Below, piece by piece: positions 4,994-5,385 of a stretch of DNA of 5,385 nt (its first letter is position 1; every line of letters begins with the position of its first letter). Made by a program: the position numbers and the translations under genes. Source of the stretch: Oscillospiraceae bacterium (GTDB lineage: Bacteria > Bacillota > Clostridia > Oscillospirales > Acutalibacteraceae); NCBI GenBank assembly GCA_031283835.1, contig JAITBA010000148.1, positions 1-5,385 of the forward strand. The letters are read 5' to 3'. The notes below the pieces were generated by a model. It did no database searches. It saw nothing but the letters and a program-made list of their open reading frames with translations, and was not told the origin of the DNA.

Positions 4994-5385
4994 ATGATTA
5001 CTACCGCATTGATCCAAAAACTAAAACAGGGCAATGTCAGCGAAGACACCCAAAAAACCGGTCAGCGCGTGCAAGCCCTTTGGCACACCGCCTCTGCCAC
5101 CCAAAAACAATCGATTTGCGACGTTTCGGGCAACGCAAGACCCACAATCTACGGCATAGTCAAAACCGGCCGCATTTCGGTGAAGCTGTTGCTGGTCATG
5201 AGCCAATTCTTCCATGTGGATCCCCTATACCTCACCGGCCAGGTCGATTCCCCCGGTGCCCATAGCGAGGCGGAAGCGGAAAAGTTGCTCTCTCGTTTGG
5301 GCTACGACAAACTGCTTATTGAGCAGGAAAACGCGGTGCGCCACGCCCAGCGCGAAACTGCCAAGTCCAAGAAGACCGCCGCTGC
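4994..5385 (+). CDS. Helix-turn-helix-like protein of a Clostridia-type uncharacterised family, partial (C-terminus outside window)
   Basis: An open frame of 130 codons plus two bases runs from ATG 4994 to the window edge. The start has GAGG (4981-4984) with a 9-nt spacer and sits correctly behind a good promoter. Residues about 36-81 read like a Cro/C1-type DNA-binding fold: QKQSICDVSG as the first helices, ARPTIYGIVKTG as turn and recognition helix, ISVKLLLVMSQFFHV as the next helix, then DPLYLTG. The DPxYLTG ending is common in XRE-like clostridial proteins. A short N-terminal extension precedes it. A variable linker and a helical, charged region (LLSRLGYDKLLIEQENAVRH, 98-117) follow, after which the visible part becomes Lys/Ala-rich. 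DNA binding is inferred from pattern only, and the target is unknown. It is divergent from the membrane-anchored gene and separated from it by 429 bp. Confidence 0.78.
   Translation, partial: MITTALIQKLKQGNVSEDTQKTGQRVQALWHTASATQKQSICDVSGNARPTIYGIVKTGRISVKLLLVMSQFFHVDPLYLTGQVDSPGAHSEAEAEKLLSRLGYDKLLIEQENAVRHAQRETAKSKKTAA

Noticed and set aside
5021..5215. Minus-strand 64-codon open frame inside the helix-turn-helix gene
   Set aside because: It is antisense to a gene with a good promoter, a ribosome binding site and a motif-bearing product; no support of its own is seen.

Overview
The window looks like chromosomal DNA from a Gram-positive, anaerobe-type bacterium, most likely a GC-rich member of the Clostridia (Oscillospiraceae-like). 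This is inferred from AAGGAG-type ribosome binding sites, sigma-A-like TTGNNN-17-TATAAT promoters with extended -10 elements, GC-rich genes separated by very AT-rich spacers, and the protein families present. No rRNA, tRNA or CRISPR array is seen.

Layout. Four genes lie on the minus strand and are read right to left. A fifth, divergent gene starts on the plus strand at the right edge. Positions 1-540 hold the N-terminal 180 codons of a YczE/YyaS/YitT-type (DUF6198-like) membrane protein with a GTG start. Positions 722-1549 encode a prohibitin-like SPFH/band-7 protein. Positions 1571-3712 encode a complete membrane-bound, ion-pumping pyrophosphatase (HppA). Positions 3902-4564 encode a membrane-anchored or secreted protein of unknown function. 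From 4994 a helix-turn-helix-like protein runs off the window.

Transcription. The pyrophosphatase gene has a near-consensus promoter (3756-3784) just downstream of a strong intrinsic terminator (3806-3841) that ends the unknown gene. The SPFH gene follows the pyrophosphatase after 21 bp, so the two very probably form an operon: an energy-conserving PPi-driven pump together with a membrane-organising scaffold. A weak terminator-like hairpin (619-642) and a small tandem repeat separate this pair from the YczE-like gene, which has its own good ribosome binding site.

The most unusual part is the 429-bp divergent spacer 4565-4993. It is about 22-25% GC, but contains a sharply bounded 146-bp island of about 56% GC (4697-4842). 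The island is bounded by perfect inverted repeats (TTTTTGGC / GCCAAAAA), each flanked by a TA dinucleotide. This is the architecture of a small non-autonomous (MITE-like) element, although a structured RNA or dispersed palindromic repeat is also possible. To its right, the promoter of the helix-turn-helix gene carries a TCACAA/TTGTGA dyad overlapping the -10 element and the start site, a plausible operator.
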